Below, piece after piece: positions 45,334-54,162 of a stretch of DNA of 64,000 bases (its first letter is position 1; each line of letters starts with the position of its first letter). Source of the stretch: Salinispirillum marinum (GTDB lineage: Bacteria > Pseudomonadota > Gammaproteobacteria > Pseudomonadales > Natronospirillaceae); NCBI RefSeq assembly GCF_042651565.1, contig NZ_JBHSDF010000004.1, one strand, 5' to 3'. The notes beneath the pieces are model-generated. The model searched no databases. It worked only from the letters and a program-made list of their open reading frames with translations, and had not been told where the DNA came from. Made by a program: the position numbers and the translations under genes.

Positions 45334-46626
45334 ATGCTCGACATCAAAGCGCTTCGCCAAGACCCAGATGCCATCGCCCGTCAACTGGCGCGTAAAGGCT
45401 TCTCATTTGATGTGAGTGCATTTCAGTCCCTTGAGTCTCAGCGTAAAGCGCTGCAAGTAGAAACCGAGCAACATCAAGCGGCAAAAAACAAATTATCGAA
45501 ACAGATTGGCGTGTTGATCGGGCAGGGCATGAGTGTCGACGACGCACGCGCGCAGGTGGCCCGTGATAGCGCCGATATTGACAACAAAATGGCCGACTTA
45601 GGCACGCAACTGAAAACAGTGCAAGATGCTCTGGACCATTTGCTGCTGGGCGTGCCCAATATTCCTCATGAATCCGTCCCCGCAGGGGAAGATGAAAACG
45701 CCAACGTGGAAATTCTGCGTTGGGGCGAGCCGACAACATTGGCGTTTGAACCGAAAGACCATGTCGATCTTGGTACCCAACTGGGTGGGCTGGATTTTGA
45801 AGCAGGCATCAAGCTGACCGGTAGCCGCTTTGTGGTGATGCGAAATCAGATTGCCCGCATGCACCGCGCACTGGCGCAATTCATGCTCGACACCCACATC
45901 AACGAGCATGGCTACGAAGAGGTGTATACCCCGTATATCGTGAACGCCCAATCGTTGCACGGTACCGGCCAGTTGCCTAAGTTCGCGGAAGATTTATTCC
46001 ATGTGCCCTTTAACAACACGGACTATTACCTCATTCCGACCAGTGAAGCGACGCTCACCAATTTAGCGCGCGACGAAATACTGGAGCTGCCGGAAAATGG
46101 CCGGATAAAATACACAGCACATACGCCATGCTTTCGCAGTGAGGCGGGTTCTCATGGCCGTGATACCCGCGGCATGATTCGCCAACATCAATTCGACAAA
46201 GTTGAAATGGTGCAAATCGTGCGCCCCGATGTGTCGTTTGACGCCTTGGAAGAACTCACTCTGCACGCCGAATCCATCCTACAGAAGCTGAACCTGCCGT
46301 ATCGCAAAGTCGTGTTGAGTGGCGGCGACATGGGCTTTGGTGCCGCCAAAACCTATGACTTGGAAGTCTGGATTCCTTCACAGAACACCTACCGTGAAAT
46401 TTCCAGCTGCTCAAACATGACGGATTTTCAGGCCCGCCGCATGATGGCCCGTTGGCGTAACCCCGAAACCGGCAAGCCGGAATTGGTGCATACACTGAAC
46501 GGTTCCGGTCTGGCCGTTGGCCGAGCCTTGGTCGCCGTGTTGGAAAACTATCAACAAGCCGATGGCCGAGTGGTCGTGCCTGACGTGTTGCGCAGTTACA
46601 TGGGCGGATTGGACATCATCGGCTAA
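45334..46626 (+). CDS. serS: Serine-tRNA ligase
   Basis: Class II aminoacyl-tRNA synthetase of 430 residues. The N-terminal coiled-coil arm (to about residue 100) contacts the tRNA variable arm. Motif 2 (HTPCFRSEAGS...GMIRQHQFDKVEMV) and motif 3 (LNGSGLAVGRALVAVLENYQ) are complete. The ATG at 45334 follows AGGAAG; an earlier ATG at 45298 has no ribosome site. Confidence 0.97.
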   Translation: MLDIKALRQDPDAIARQLARKGFSFDVSAFQSLESQRKALQVETEQHQAAKNKLSKQIGVLIGQGMSVDDARAQVARDSADIDNKMADLGTQLKTVQDALDHLLLGVPNIPHESVPAGEDENANVEILRWGEPTTLAFEPKDHVDLGTQLGGLDFEAGIKLTGSRFVVMRNQIARMHRALAQFMLDTHINEHGYEEVYTPYIVNAQSLHGTGQLPKFAEDLFHVPFNNTDYYLIPTSEATLTNLARDEILELPENGRIKYTAHTPCFRSEAGSHGRDTRGMIRQHQFDKVEMVQIVRPDVSFDALEELTLHAESILQKLNLPYRKVVLSGGDMGFGAAKTYDLEVWIPSQNTYREISSCSNMTDFQARRMMARWRNPETGKPELVHTLNGSGLAVGRALVAVLENYQQADGRVVVPDVLRSYMGGLDIIG

Positions 46627-48026
46627 TGGATTTCTTGCCGCTTTTTCATCGCGTTACCGACCAACACGCCTTGATTGTGGGGGCAGGGCCGATTGCCGCA
46701 CGCAAAGCGCAACTGTTGCTCGAAGCCGGTGCGAACGTGACCTTGGTGGCGCCGGAAATTTCCCGCGCCGTCCGAGGTATTGCGGAACAGCATGCAGAAT
46801 CCGTAACCGTTATCACCGACATCTATACCTCCGAGTACCTGGCCGGTCATCAATTGATCGTGGCCGCCACCGACCAGCGTGCAGTGAATGAACAGGTAGC
46901 GCTGGATGCTCGTGCGCTGCATCTGCCGGTCAACGTGGTCAATGACCCTGACTTGGGCACTTTTATTTTTCCTGCTGTGATAGACCGTTCACCCGTTGTC
47001 GCTGCCGTATCCAGCAGTGGCGCAGCGCCGGTACTTACGCGTTTGCTGCGCGGCAAATTAGAAAGCCTGATTCCTGCCAGTTACGGCATGCTGGCCGAAC
47101 TGGTCGGGCGCTACCGCCAAACGGTAAAGGACCGATTGCCCGAAGCTGCTCGTCGGCGATTTTGGGAGCAGGTACTCAGCGGTGTCATTGCCGATCGTGC
47201 CATGACCGGACAGATGCAAACGGCAGAAAGGTTGTTGAACGAAGAACTGGATGCCTACGCCCAAAATGCCACGTCGAAAGGTGAAGTTTACCTAGTGGGG
47301 GCAGGGCCTGGCGACCCAGATTTGCTGACCTTTAAAGCCCTGCGATTGATGCAGCAAGCGGACATCGTACTGTACGACCGATTGGTCAGCCCGGCAATTC
47401 TGGCCCTTGTGCGCCGCGATGCCGAGATGATCTACGTTGGCAAACGACGCAGCGAACATGCCGTCCCTCAGGACAACATCAATGAACTCTTGGTGCAACA
47501 TGCTCTCGCGGGTAAACGTGTCTGTCGGTTGAAAGGCGGGGACCCCTTTATTTTTGGTCGCGGCGGCGAAGAAATAGACCGACTGGCCGACGAAGGCATC
47601 GAATTTCAAGTGGTGCCCGGCATCACGGCCGCTTCAGGCTGCGCCGCGTACAGTGGCATTCCGTTAACGCACCGTGATTATTCACAATCCGTACGTTTTA
47701 TTACCGCACACTTGAAGGATGGTAGCGCTAATCTTCCTTGGGAAGAACTGGTACAAACCAATCAAACCGTCGTGTTTTATATGGGATTGACCGGATTATC
47801 GGAGATTTGTGCCCAATTACAGGCACATGGTCGCAGCCCGGAAACCCCCATCGCGCTGATTGAAAAGGGTACAACACCGCAGCATAGAGTCTTTGCGGGT
47901 ACCTTGAGAACGATGGTCGATTTAGTTACTCAACAGGATGTCTCGGCGCCTACGTTGATTATTGTCGGCGAAGTGGTGCAGCTGCATCATAGATTGAATT
48001 GGTTTAAAGATGTGGTAGAAGCCTGA
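46626..48026 (+). CDS. cysG: Siroheme synthase CysG (trifunctional)
   Basis: Makes siroheme from uroporphyrinogen III. Residues 1 to about 150 form the precorrin-2 dehydrogenase/ferrochelatase part (VGAGPIAARKAQLLLEAGA). From about 218 comes the SAM-dependent methyltransferase (VGAGPGDPDLLTFKALRLM, RLKGGDPFIFGRGGEE, PGITAASGCAAYSGIPLTHR). Length 466 is normal. Its ATG overlaps the serS stop (TAATG). Siroheme serves sulfite or nitrite reductases not encoded here. Confidence 0.95.
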   Translation: MDFLPLFHRVTDQHALIVGAGPIAARKAQLLLEAGANVTLVAPEISRAVRGIAEQHAESVTVITDIYTSEYLAGHQLIVAATDQRAVNEQVALDARALHLPVNVVNDPDLGTFIFPAVIDRSPVVAAVSSSGAAPVLTRLLRGKLESLIPASYGMLAELVGRYRQTVKDRLPEAARRRFWEQVLSGVIADRAMTGQMQTAERLLNEELDAYAQNATSKGEVYLVGAGPGDPDLLTFKALRLMQQADIVLYDRLVSPAILALVRRDAEMIYVGKRRSEHAVPQDNINELLVQHALAGKRVCRLKGGDPFIFGRGGEEIDRLADEGIEFQVVPGITAASGCAAYSGIPLTHRDYSQSVRFITAHLKDGSANLPWEELVQTNQTVVFYMGLTGLSEICAQLQAHGRSPETPIALIEKGTTPQHRVFAGTLRTMVDLVTQQDVSAPTLIIVGEVVQLHHRLNWFKDVVEA

Positions 48027-48054
48027 CAGGATTATCGACAGGCGTTTCTACCAC
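48012..48054. repeat. Long inverted repeat across the end of cysG
   Basis: GTGGTAGAA-GCCTG pairs with CAGGC-gt-TTCTACCAC, 14 bp with a small bulge. The left arm lies in the last cysG codons. No T-run follows on either strand. It sits between convergent cysG and the VOC gene and probably stops or protects both transcripts. Confidence 0.5.
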
Positions 48055-48063
48055 AACGGAAAA

Positions 48064-48489
48064 TCACTTGGCAAACAACTGGCTCATGTCTTTAAAAGCT
48101 TTAAACTCAAGCGCGTTCCCGCAGGGGTCTAACAAAAACATCGTGGCTTGCTCACCCACTTGACCCTTGAAACGCACATAGGGCTCGATCACAAACTCGG
48201 TACCGAAACCTTTTAAGCGTTCCGCCAAGGCTTCCCATTCCTCCCAGTGCAGCACAATGCCGAAGTGTGGTACGGGGACATCATGTCCGTCAACCGGGTT
48301 CGTGTGGGCGTGATCCTGAGTGGCGATTTTAGGGTGTTCGTGAATCACCAATTGGTGACCATAAAAGTCGAAATCAACCCACTGAGCACTGGAACGCCCT
48401 TCGGCCAAGCCAAATACCTCACCGTAGAACTGCCGTGCTTTCGGCAAGTCATAAACGGGAATGGCTAAATGAAACGGGGATAAACTCAT
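48064..48489 (-). CDS. VOC-family (glyoxalase-like) protein
   Basis: A 141-residue single-domain vicinal oxygen chelate protein. FHLAIPVYDLPKARQFYGEVFGL is the typical N-terminal beta-alpha module, and FLLDPCGNALEFKAF supplies the C-terminal Glu ligand. Candidate metal ligands are His7, the HFGIVLHW histidines and the final Glu. The substrate is unknown; dioxygenase or isomerase activity are possible. GAGGAG precedes the start. Confidence 0.85.
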   Translation of the reverse strand: MSLSPFHLAIPVYDLPKARQFYGEVFGLAEGRSSAQWVDFDFYGHQLVIHEHPKIATQDHAHTNPVDGHDVPVPHFGIVLHWEEWEALAERLKGFGTEFVIEPYVRFKGQVGEQATMFLLDPCGNALEFKAFKDMSQLFAK

Positions 48490-48691
48490 TGCATGATCTC
48501 CTCAATAATTGCCCTAGTTTCACCGCAGCAAAATGGGGCAGGGTGGTTATGCGACGAGTATAACAGTGCCTATCAACAGATACCCGCGTCCAACGTGCAG
48601 CTCAAGCGGCCACTTGACAACCTAGGTTGACTGAACTATTCATCACACACCGCTTTAATTAAAAACACTTCAAGCACAAGGAAAATTACCC

Positions 48692-49126
48692 ATGAACATC
48701 GAACTGTTGGAACTCAGTGGACGTGTCTGGCTCGCCATCGCACTCGGCGGTATCGCCAATTATATGCTGGGAGCATTATGGTACATGGCACTATTTCAAA
48801 AACCTTGGGTAGCGGCAACCGGCCGGAGCTTGGAAGAATTCAGAGGTAAATCACCCGGAGCATCTTTAGTGCTGACCTTGATCGGCGCTTGGTTATCAAC
48901 CGCAGTGCTCGTATGGTTTTACCAAGCGGCTGGTGGTTCATCGGTTGTGGATGGTGTGCTACTTGGCGCCTTCATCGGCATTGGCGTTGCAGCCATGGAA
49001 GGGGTAAAAAAGGCGGTGTACAACTTTGACGATCGCACCAAACCATGGCAATTGTTCGCTGTTGACGGAGGATATGCCATTGCAGGACTGATGATTGCCG
49101 GTGTGGTCGTCGGCATAATCCTTTAA
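48692..49126 (+). CDS. DUF1761 membrane protein
   Basis: A 144-residue protein with four hydrophobic helices. The segment ALGGIANYMLGALWYMALFQKPW is characteristic of DUF1761. The family's function is unknown. An AGGAAAA ribosome site precedes it, and an MDR dehydrogenase gene follows after 5 bp, so the two are likely co-transcribed. Confidence 0.82.
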   Translation: MNIELLELSGRVWLAIALGGIANYMLGALWYMALFQKPWVAATGRSLEEFRGKSPGASLVLTLIGAWLSTAVLVWFYQAAGGSSVVDGVLLGAFIGIGVAAMEGVKKAVYNFDDRTKPWQLFAVDGGYAIAGLMIAGVVVGIIL

Positions 49127-49131
49127 GAATT

Positions 49132-50148
49132 ATGAAAGCCATCATACAAACAGGCTACGGTCCTGTTGAACGCGTGTGGCAACAGCGCGACATGCCTCAG
49201 CCAAAACCCAAAGCCAACGAAGTTCTTGTGCGGGTAAAGGCAACCAGCGTACATGCAGACGTTTGGCATGTTGCCATGGGCTTGCCGAAAGTATTACGTA
49301 TTATGGGTAATGGCGTATTTAAGCCGCGGCAACCCATTCCCGGCATCGATGTTGCGGGGGATGTTGTGGCGGTAGGCGAATCCGTTACGCAATTCAATGT
49401 TGGTGACGCCGTATTTGGCGAAAGCCACAAAGGTATGCAGTGGAAAACGGGTGGCGCTTTTGCTGAATATGTTGCCGCGCCGGCATCATCGTTGGTGCAC
49501 AAACCCGAACCACTCAGTTATGAGCAGGCGGCCGCTATTGCGACACCGGGCATAATTGCCTGGCAAAATTTACACGCGGGCGCGCTTTTAGAAAATGCAC
49601 AGAGGGTACTGGTAAACGGCGCAGCCGGTGCGCTGGGAAGTCTCGTCGTGCAAATGGCAAAGGCCTATGGCGCTCATGTGACCGCCGTAGATCGTCGAGC
49701 CACTTTTGCTTATCTGACAGAACTGGGTGCAGACGACTGCGTAGACTTTGAGCGCGAAAACATTATGTCACGCTCACCGTCAGCATTTGATCTGGTGGTC
49801 GACGTTGCCTCAACCTTGCCCATACCTGAATGCCAGCACCTGATGGCCGAGCAAGGGCAGTTTGTATTGATTGGCCACGATCACTTCGGTAAACAAGGCG
49901 GTCGCTGGCTCGGCAGTATTCCGGCCATGTTTAAACCCATGCTGGATAAGCGCTTCAAGAAACATCTACCCAAAGGGGGACCCAGTTCACTGAGCAAGCA
50001 TGAATGTTTGAACGCATTGCGCGCATTGGCCGTCGAAGGAAAATTGTCTGTGCGTATCGTAGAAAGGTATCCATTGAGTGAAGCAGTTACCGCCATGCAG
50101 CAATTACAAACAGGTGCGGCTGTAGGGCGAATCGTCTTAATGCCCTAA
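49132..50148 (+). CDS. Zinc-independent MDR-family oxidoreductase
   Basis: A medium-chain dehydrogenase/reductase of 338 residues, similar to quinone oxidoreductases. PIPGIDVAGDVVAVGESV is the GroES-like core and VLVNGAAGALGSLVVQMAKAYGAHVTAVD the NADPH-binding fold. The cysteine cluster of zinc alcohol dehydrogenases is missing. The C terminus AAVGRIVLMP is typical. The substrate is unknown. Confidence 0.85.
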   Translation: MKAIIQTGYGPVERVWQQRDMPQPKPKANEVLVRVKATSVHADVWHVAMGLPKVLRIMGNGVFKPRQPIPGIDVAGDVVAVGESVTQFNVGDAVFGESHKGMQWKTGGAFAEYVAAPASSLVHKPEPLSYEQAAAIATPGIIAWQNLHAGALLENAQRVLVNGAAGALGSLVVQMAKAYGAHVTAVDRRATFAYLTELGADDCVDFERENIMSRSPSAFDLVVDVASTLPIPECQHLMAEQGQFVLIGHDHFGKQGGRWLGSIPAMFKPMLDKRFKKHLPKGGPSSLSKHECLNALRALAVEGKLSVRIVERYPLSEAVTAMQQLQTGAAVGRIVLMP

Positions 50149-50168
50149 GAAATACACATCATAAATCT

Positions 50169-50188
50169 CCGATAATTATTATTATCGG
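50169..50188. repeat. Small palindromic hairpin
   Basis: CCGATAAT-TATT-ATTATCGG is a perfect 8-bp stem 20 bp after the MDR gene and ahead of the main terminator. It may protect the 3' end. Confidence 0.4.
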
Positions 50189-50210
50189 TGTTGGTGTCGT
50201 GGGCGAAAAT

Positions 50211-50231
50211 AGGCCCATTTTGGGCCTTTTT
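50211..50231. terminator. Bidirectional terminator
   Basis: AGGCCC-ATTTT-GGGCCT followed by TTTTA on the plus strand, with TATTTT on the minus side. It serves the MDR gene and the convergent DUF2007 gene. Confidence 0.82.
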
Positions 50232-50478
50232 ATTCACCCTGATCATCGTCTAACTCACACAAAGCTTGTTCTTGGTATTCAGCGAGAATTTGCACAGCTC
50301 TTTCAGCGACTTCTTCCGGTACTTGCAACCGGATACCGCCAAACGCGTCACCATAAATTGATAGCGCATTGTTGGTGTGCACATCCGCCAAGAAAGCCGG
50401 CATACCTTCGGAATCCAAACGAGCTTTGGCTATTTGAGCTTCGAACGCCATACTGAATCGGGCTATGGTCACGAGCAT
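50230..50478 (-). CDS. DUF2007 domain protein
   Basis: An 82-residue protein with an ACT-like DUF2007 core: FEAQIAKARLDSEGMPAFLAD, then IRLQVPEEVAERAVQIL, and an acidic tail. These are annotated as putative signal-transducing proteins without demonstrated function. AGAGGTC precedes the ATG. It is followed upstream by the alkylation-repair gene on the same strand, 20 bp away. Confidence 0.85.
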   Translation of the reverse strand: MLVTIARFSMAFEAQIAKARLDSEGMPAFLADVHTNNALSIYGDAFGGIRLQVPEEVAERAVQILAEYQEQALCELDDDQGE

Positions 50479-50498
50479 AAAACGACCTCTAGACGAAT

Positions 50499-51200
50499 TT
50501 AAACACCGAGTTTTTTCTTTAGCCCGTCAGATGTCAAATGCTTGGCCACATCAAACGGATCACACTGGCCACTGGCCGACGTAAACTCAATAGGTCCCAC
50601 AACTTGTGCCACGCGCAGCGCTGTCTGGTTTAGCAATGCACTGCGTTTACCAATGCCCATGAGCGCCGAACCCATGGCCATGCGCACGGCCTCTGGCTCG
50701 TTGTCTATATGCTCGCCTATGCGTGCAATCTGAGTGAGAAAGAAATCTTCGCTGGGCGCTTTCTTCCCGGAAAACTTCGACGCTTCATACATTAACCCGT
50801 AACCACAACGACGACGCACAGCGTCGTCACTCTGTACCCATTGTTCGGCCAGTTCGATGACAAAGGGCGTCTTCGCAAGTGTTGCATCACAGGAAGAAAA
50901 TACATGCGCCAACATGCCACCTGCCAATTCATCTACCTGACGTTCAGCCTGTTCAGGGGTTACCTGTTTCGGGTCGTCAATTAACAAGGCAATGACTCTG
51001 GCGTCGTAAACGTCTGTCTGCCACAACACCAGCGCCAACTCGTGATCACGACCTAATTGTTTCGCCAGCTTGCGTAAACGCGTCAAGCCAATGCCAAAAC
51101 TTTTCATTCCCGCTGTTTTGTCCCCCAGATTCCGCCAGTGCTTAATGCCGCGCTCGTCGCGTTCAGACTCAAGCAGAGCCATAACGTCAGATACATTCAC
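50499..51200 (-). CDS. DNA alkylation repair protein (AlkD-like HEAT repeats)
   Basis: A 233-residue all-helical protein matching the DNA alkylation repair family: GMKSFGIGLTRLRKLAKQLG, LALVLWQTDVYDARVIALLI and WVQSDDAVRRRCGYGLMYE. AlkD-type proteins use HEAT-like repeats to excise positively charged alkylpurines without base flipping. The conserved Trp and Asp of the active cleft appear in LALVLWQTDVYDAR, but a binding-only role cannot be excluded. Confidence 0.82.
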   Translation of the reverse strand: MNVSDVMALLESERDERGIKHWRNLGDKTAGMKSFGIGLTRLRKLAKQLGRDHELALVLWQTDVYDARVIALLIDDPKQVTPEQAERQVDELAGGMLAHVFSSCDATLAKTPFVIELAEQWVQSDDAVRRRCGYGLMYEASKFSGKKAPSEDFFLTQIARIGEHIDNEPEAVRMAMGSALMGIGKRSALLNQTALRVAQVVGPIEFTSASGQCDPFDVAKHLTSDGLKKKLGV

Positions 51201-51224
51201 GATGAAATCTCCAGGGATGGCTTG

Positions 51225-51629
51225 TCAATGTGTTTCAACGTGCTGTTTAAAGCGGTTAAGAATGGCCTGCCAACCTTCGCGTTGTTGCTCTTCCGTATGT
51301 GTATCTTCGCTGTCGAACGACACCCTTACCAACACACCATCCGAACCATCATTGAACTCAACCGTAGCGTCCCGTCCGCCGAACTCGTACTTAATCAGGC
51401 TATTAGGTACTACTTCGGTATAGGTGCCCTCGAAGTCAAATCCGAAACTACCGTCCTTTGCTTCCATACGTGAGCAAAACCGACCACCGGGCCGGAGGTC
51501 CACAGTGGACTGCGTGGTATGCCAATCGTCAGACGCGGCGTTCCACTGCATAATGTCTTCCGGATTGCTGTACGCATGCCAAACCTTATCTATTGACGCT
51601 TGAACGACGACCTCGACGGAAATAATCAT
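51225..51629 (-). CDS. SRPBCC (AHSA1-like) protein
   Basis: A 134-residue helix-grip protein: VVVQASIDKVWHAYSNPEDIMQWN, then FEGTYTEVVPNSLIKYEF and a C-terminal amphipathic helix (QQREGWQAILNRFKQHVE). These bind hydrophobic ligands or act as Hsp90 co-chaperone-like domains; the specific role is unknown. A GGGGGG-rich ribosome site precedes the ATG. Confidence 0.85.
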   Translation of the reverse strand: MIISVEVVVQASIDKVWHAYSNPEDIMQWNAASDDWHTTQSTVDLRPGGRFCSRMEAKDGSFGFDFEGTYTEVVPNSLIKYEFGGRDATVEFNDGSDGVLVRVSFDSEDTHTEEQQREGWQAILNRFKQHVETH

Positions 51630-51757
51630 TGTTCACCCCCCTAGGTTTAACGACTTAAATGACGTTTTAATCCGCACATTAAAACACCGAATCTACCCCA
51701 AACTCACTCTTTTTTGCGACTTGAGTGTCGGTGCGGATCCTTTTATGCAACTTAGAC

Positions 51758-52603
51758 CTAAGGCAAAAGATGTCGCGCATGAAATCGTAGATGGTCTTCA
51801 ATGAAGCTGGCGATAAAATAGTAGCTGTGATCATAGCCGGTCTGCATACGCAGCTCGAGTTCCGAGCCGCTGGCCGCACTGGCGGCTTGCAGCGTTTCGG
51901 GTTTCAACTGTTCGGCCAAAAACGGGTCAGCATCACCCTGCTCTACCAAGATCGGCAACGCCGCTTTTTTTTGCGCCAACAACAACGAAGCATCATATTG
52001 CTGCCACTGGCTTTCATCGTTACCCAGATAACCCGCCAGCGCCTTACGGCCCCAAGGGCAATTAACCGGATTACTGATCGGCGAAAAAGCCGACACCGAG
52101 CGGTAACGCCCGGCTTCACGCAGCGCAATCACCAAAGCACCATGCCCGCCCATAGAATGCCCCGAAATAGCGCGGCTGGTTGATAACGGCAGTTCCGCTT
52201 CGACCAACGCTGGTAACTCTTTGCAGATGTAGTCGTACATCTGATAATTCTGCTGAAAAGGCGCTTCGGTGGCATTCACGTAAAAACCCGCACCCAAGCC
52301 GAAATCAGATGCCCCGTCCGGGTCGTCTGGCACGTTTTCACCACGCGGGCTGGTGTCCGGGATAATCAACGCCAACCCCAGCTCTGCCGCTACCCGTTGT
52401 GCACCTGCCTTTACAGAAAAGTTCTCATCCGTACAGGTTAAGCCCGACAACCAATACAACGCAGGAACATCCTGCTGCGTGGCTTGTGGTGGTAAGTACA
52501 CCGAAAACTGCATGCGGCACTGTAAGACAGCCGAGTCGTGCGCAAACCGTATCTGGCGGCCACCAAACAACCGTTGATCACTGAGGATTTCCAAAACAGC
52601 CAT
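51758..52603 (-). CDS. fghA: S-formylglutathione hydrolase
   Basis: A serine hydrolase that releases formate and glutathione in formaldehyde detoxification. The nucleophile is in GHSMGGHGAL; the catalytic Asp (EQGDADPFL) and His (GYDHSYYFIASF) are present. The oxyanion region is LTCTDENFSVKAGAQR. Length 281 is standard. It follows frmA by 11 bp, so they form one operon. Confidence 0.95.
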   Translation of the reverse strand: MAVLEILSDQRLFGGRQIRFAHDSAVLQCRMQFSVYLPPQATQQDVPALYWLSGLTCTDENFSVKAGAQRVAAELGLALIIPDTSPRGENVPDDPDGASDFGLGAGFYVNATEAPFQQNYQMYDYICKELPALVEAELPLSTSRAISGHSMGGHGALVIALREAGRYRSVSAFSPISNPVNCPWGRKALAGYLGNDESQWQQYDASLLLAQKKAALPILVEQGDADPFLAEQLKPETLQAASAASGSELELRMQTGYDHSYYFIASFIEDHLRFHARHLLP

Positions 52604-52614
52604 GGTTTGATTCC

Positions 52615-53733
52615 TTAAAAGTGGATCACGGTGCGAATCGACTTACCTTCATGCATCAAATCAAAGGCCTCATTGATCTGCTCCAGCGGCATGGTGTGGG
52701 TAATGAACGTATCCAACTCAAATTCACCGGCCAAATAACGCTCCACGTAGTCCGGCAATTCAGAACGGCCTTTTACCCCACCAAACGCACTGCCCCGCCA
52801 TACCCGACCCGTCACCAACTGGAACGGCCGTGTGGAAATTTCCTGGCCAGCACCAGCCACACCGATGATGACAGATTCGCCCCAGCCCTTATGGCAGCAT
52901 TCCAGCGCCGAGCGCATAACATGCACATTGCCGATGCACTCAAACGAGAAATCCACGCCGCCATCCGTCATCTCAACAATGACCTCTTGAATAGGTCGCT
53001 CATGATCGTTCGGATTCACCACATCGGTGGCACCCAACTGCGTGGCAATTTCAAACTTACTTTCATTGATATCAATGGCAATGATGCGACCCGCGCCCGC
53101 CATCACCGCACCGATAATGGCCGACAACCCGATGCCACCCAAACCAAACACCGCCACCGTATCGCCCGGCTGAACCTTCGCGGTGTTCATCACCGCGCCC
53201 ATGCCCGTGGTTACCCCACAGCCCAGCAAACAGACCTTTTCCAGCGGCGCGCTTTTGTTGATCTTCGCCAGTGAAATTTCCGGTAACACCGTGTATTCAG
53301 AGAAGGTCGAGGTGCCCATATAGTGATAAATCGGCTTACCGTCTTTCGAGAAGCGGCTGGTGCCGTCCGGCATTAAGCCTTTGCCCTGCGTGGCCCGAAT
53401 GGCCTGACACAGATTGGTTTTACCCGATAAACAGAACTTGCACTCACCGCATTCTGGCGTGTACAGCGGAATAACATGGTCACCCACTTGCACCGAGGTC
53501 ACGCCCTCACCCACCGCTTCCACAACACCACCGCCTTCGTGGCCCAAAATAGCCGGGAACACACCTTCCGGGTCATCGCCCGATAACGTATAGGCATCGG
53601 TATGGCACACACCTGTAGCCACAATACGCACCAACACCTCGCCTTTTTGTGGCGGCATTAAATCCACTTCTTCAATCGTCAACGGCTGACCTGGCCCCCA
53701 AGCGACGGCGGCACGAGTTTTAATGGGTTGCAT
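52615..53733 (-). CDS. frmA: S-(hydroxymethyl)glutathione dehydrogenase
   Basis: Class III alcohol dehydrogenase that oxidises the formaldehyde-glutathione adduct with NAD. The 372-residue product has catalytic zinc ligands in GVCHTDAYT and GHEGGGVVE, structural zinc cysteines in CGECKFCLSGKTNLC, the anion-pocket Arg region (AIRATQGKGLMPDGTSRF), and the NAD fold GLGGIGLSAI. CAGGAA precedes the ATG. No frmR-type regulator is adjacent. Confidence 0.96.
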   Translation of the reverse strand: MQPIKTRAAVAWGPGQPLTIEEVDLMPPQKGEVLVRIVATGVCHTDAYTLSGDDPEGVFPAILGHEGGGVVEAVGEGVTSVQVGDHVIPLYTPECGECKFCLSGKTNLCQAIRATQGKGLMPDGTSRFSKDGKPIYHYMGTSTFSEYTVLPEISLAKINKSAPLEKVCLLGCGVTTGMGAVMNTAKVQPGDTVAVFGLGGIGLSAIIGAVMAGAGRIIAIDINESKFEIATQLGATDVVNPNDHERPIQEVIVEMTDGGVDFSFECIGNVHVMRSALECCHKGWGESVIIGVAGAGQEISTRPFQLVTGRVWRGSAFGGVKGRSELPDYVERYLAGEFELDTFITHTMPLEQINEAFDLMHEGKSIRTVIHF

Positions 53734-53867
53734 GGCAAAAATTCCTGTCGTTTAGTGATGTAACGAAGGGTGACAGATAACGTTTATGAGGGATAGCTTG
53801 AATTGACCGCTGAATGACCACAGACAGGAACGTACTGTTTAAACATGAAAATCGGAACGAGTAGCGC

Positions 53868-53881
53868 TAGCTCGCGAGCTA
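53868..53881. repeat. 14-bp perfect palindrome
   Basis: TAGCTCGCGAGCTA is self-complementary, with GCGCTAGC just before it. It could bind a dimeric regulator or mark a former recombination site. An A-run follows. Confidence 0.45.
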
Positions 53882-53994
53882 AAAAAGGGTCTGGATGGCA
53901 CTAGAGACGATTCGGTTGAGCAAGCTTAGAACGAGAAGTTATCCGGCGTGTGTCCGAAATCAAAAGCGGTAAAGCCACACACTGCTCCGCCGTG

Positions 53995-54153
53995 ATGAAT
54001 TCTAGAAGCCAAGCCGTTAGGCTACCTAAAGACTTCAGGTTCGACTGTAATGAGGCCTATGTGCGGCGGCAAGGTAAAGACATCATAATCTCATATAAAA
54101 CAAGAACTTAGGATGCCTTCTTCAACCAAGACTCAGCCTTTTGGTTGCCATAG
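53995..54153 (+). pseudogene. Decayed vapB-type antitoxin gene
   Basis: From the ATG at 53995 the frame reads MNSRSQAVRLPKDFRFDC, then NEAYVRRQGKDIIIS, which is the AbrB-like fold of VapB antitoxins (family text SQAVRLPKEFRF...VRRxGDDIILSP). A TAG at 54109-54111 interrupts it where the family usually has Trp. The frame then continues with DAFFNQDSAF, the VapB tail motif that binds VapC, before a second stop at 54151. The N-terminal residues are also poor; a GTG at 53950 could extend it. No vapC follows. This looks like a remnant of a lost toxin-antitoxin module. Confidence 0.75.
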
Positions 54154-54162
54154 TCTGTGCCT

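Larger units (their letters stand above)
53734..54162. other. Intergenic stretch between frmA and the DUF302 gene
   Basis: The first 100 bp must hold the frmA promoter on the minus strand, but I see no clear hexamers. Then come a 14-bp palindrome at 53868, a decayed vapB at 53995-54153, and nothing else recognisable. Base composition looks more AT-rich than the neighbouring frmA. This is where the accessory region appears to begin. Confidence 0.6.

Noticed and set aside
53990..54070. tRNA-like text (GTTCGACT)
   Set aside because: No acceptor stem or D/anticodon arms; the bases encode the vapB remnant.
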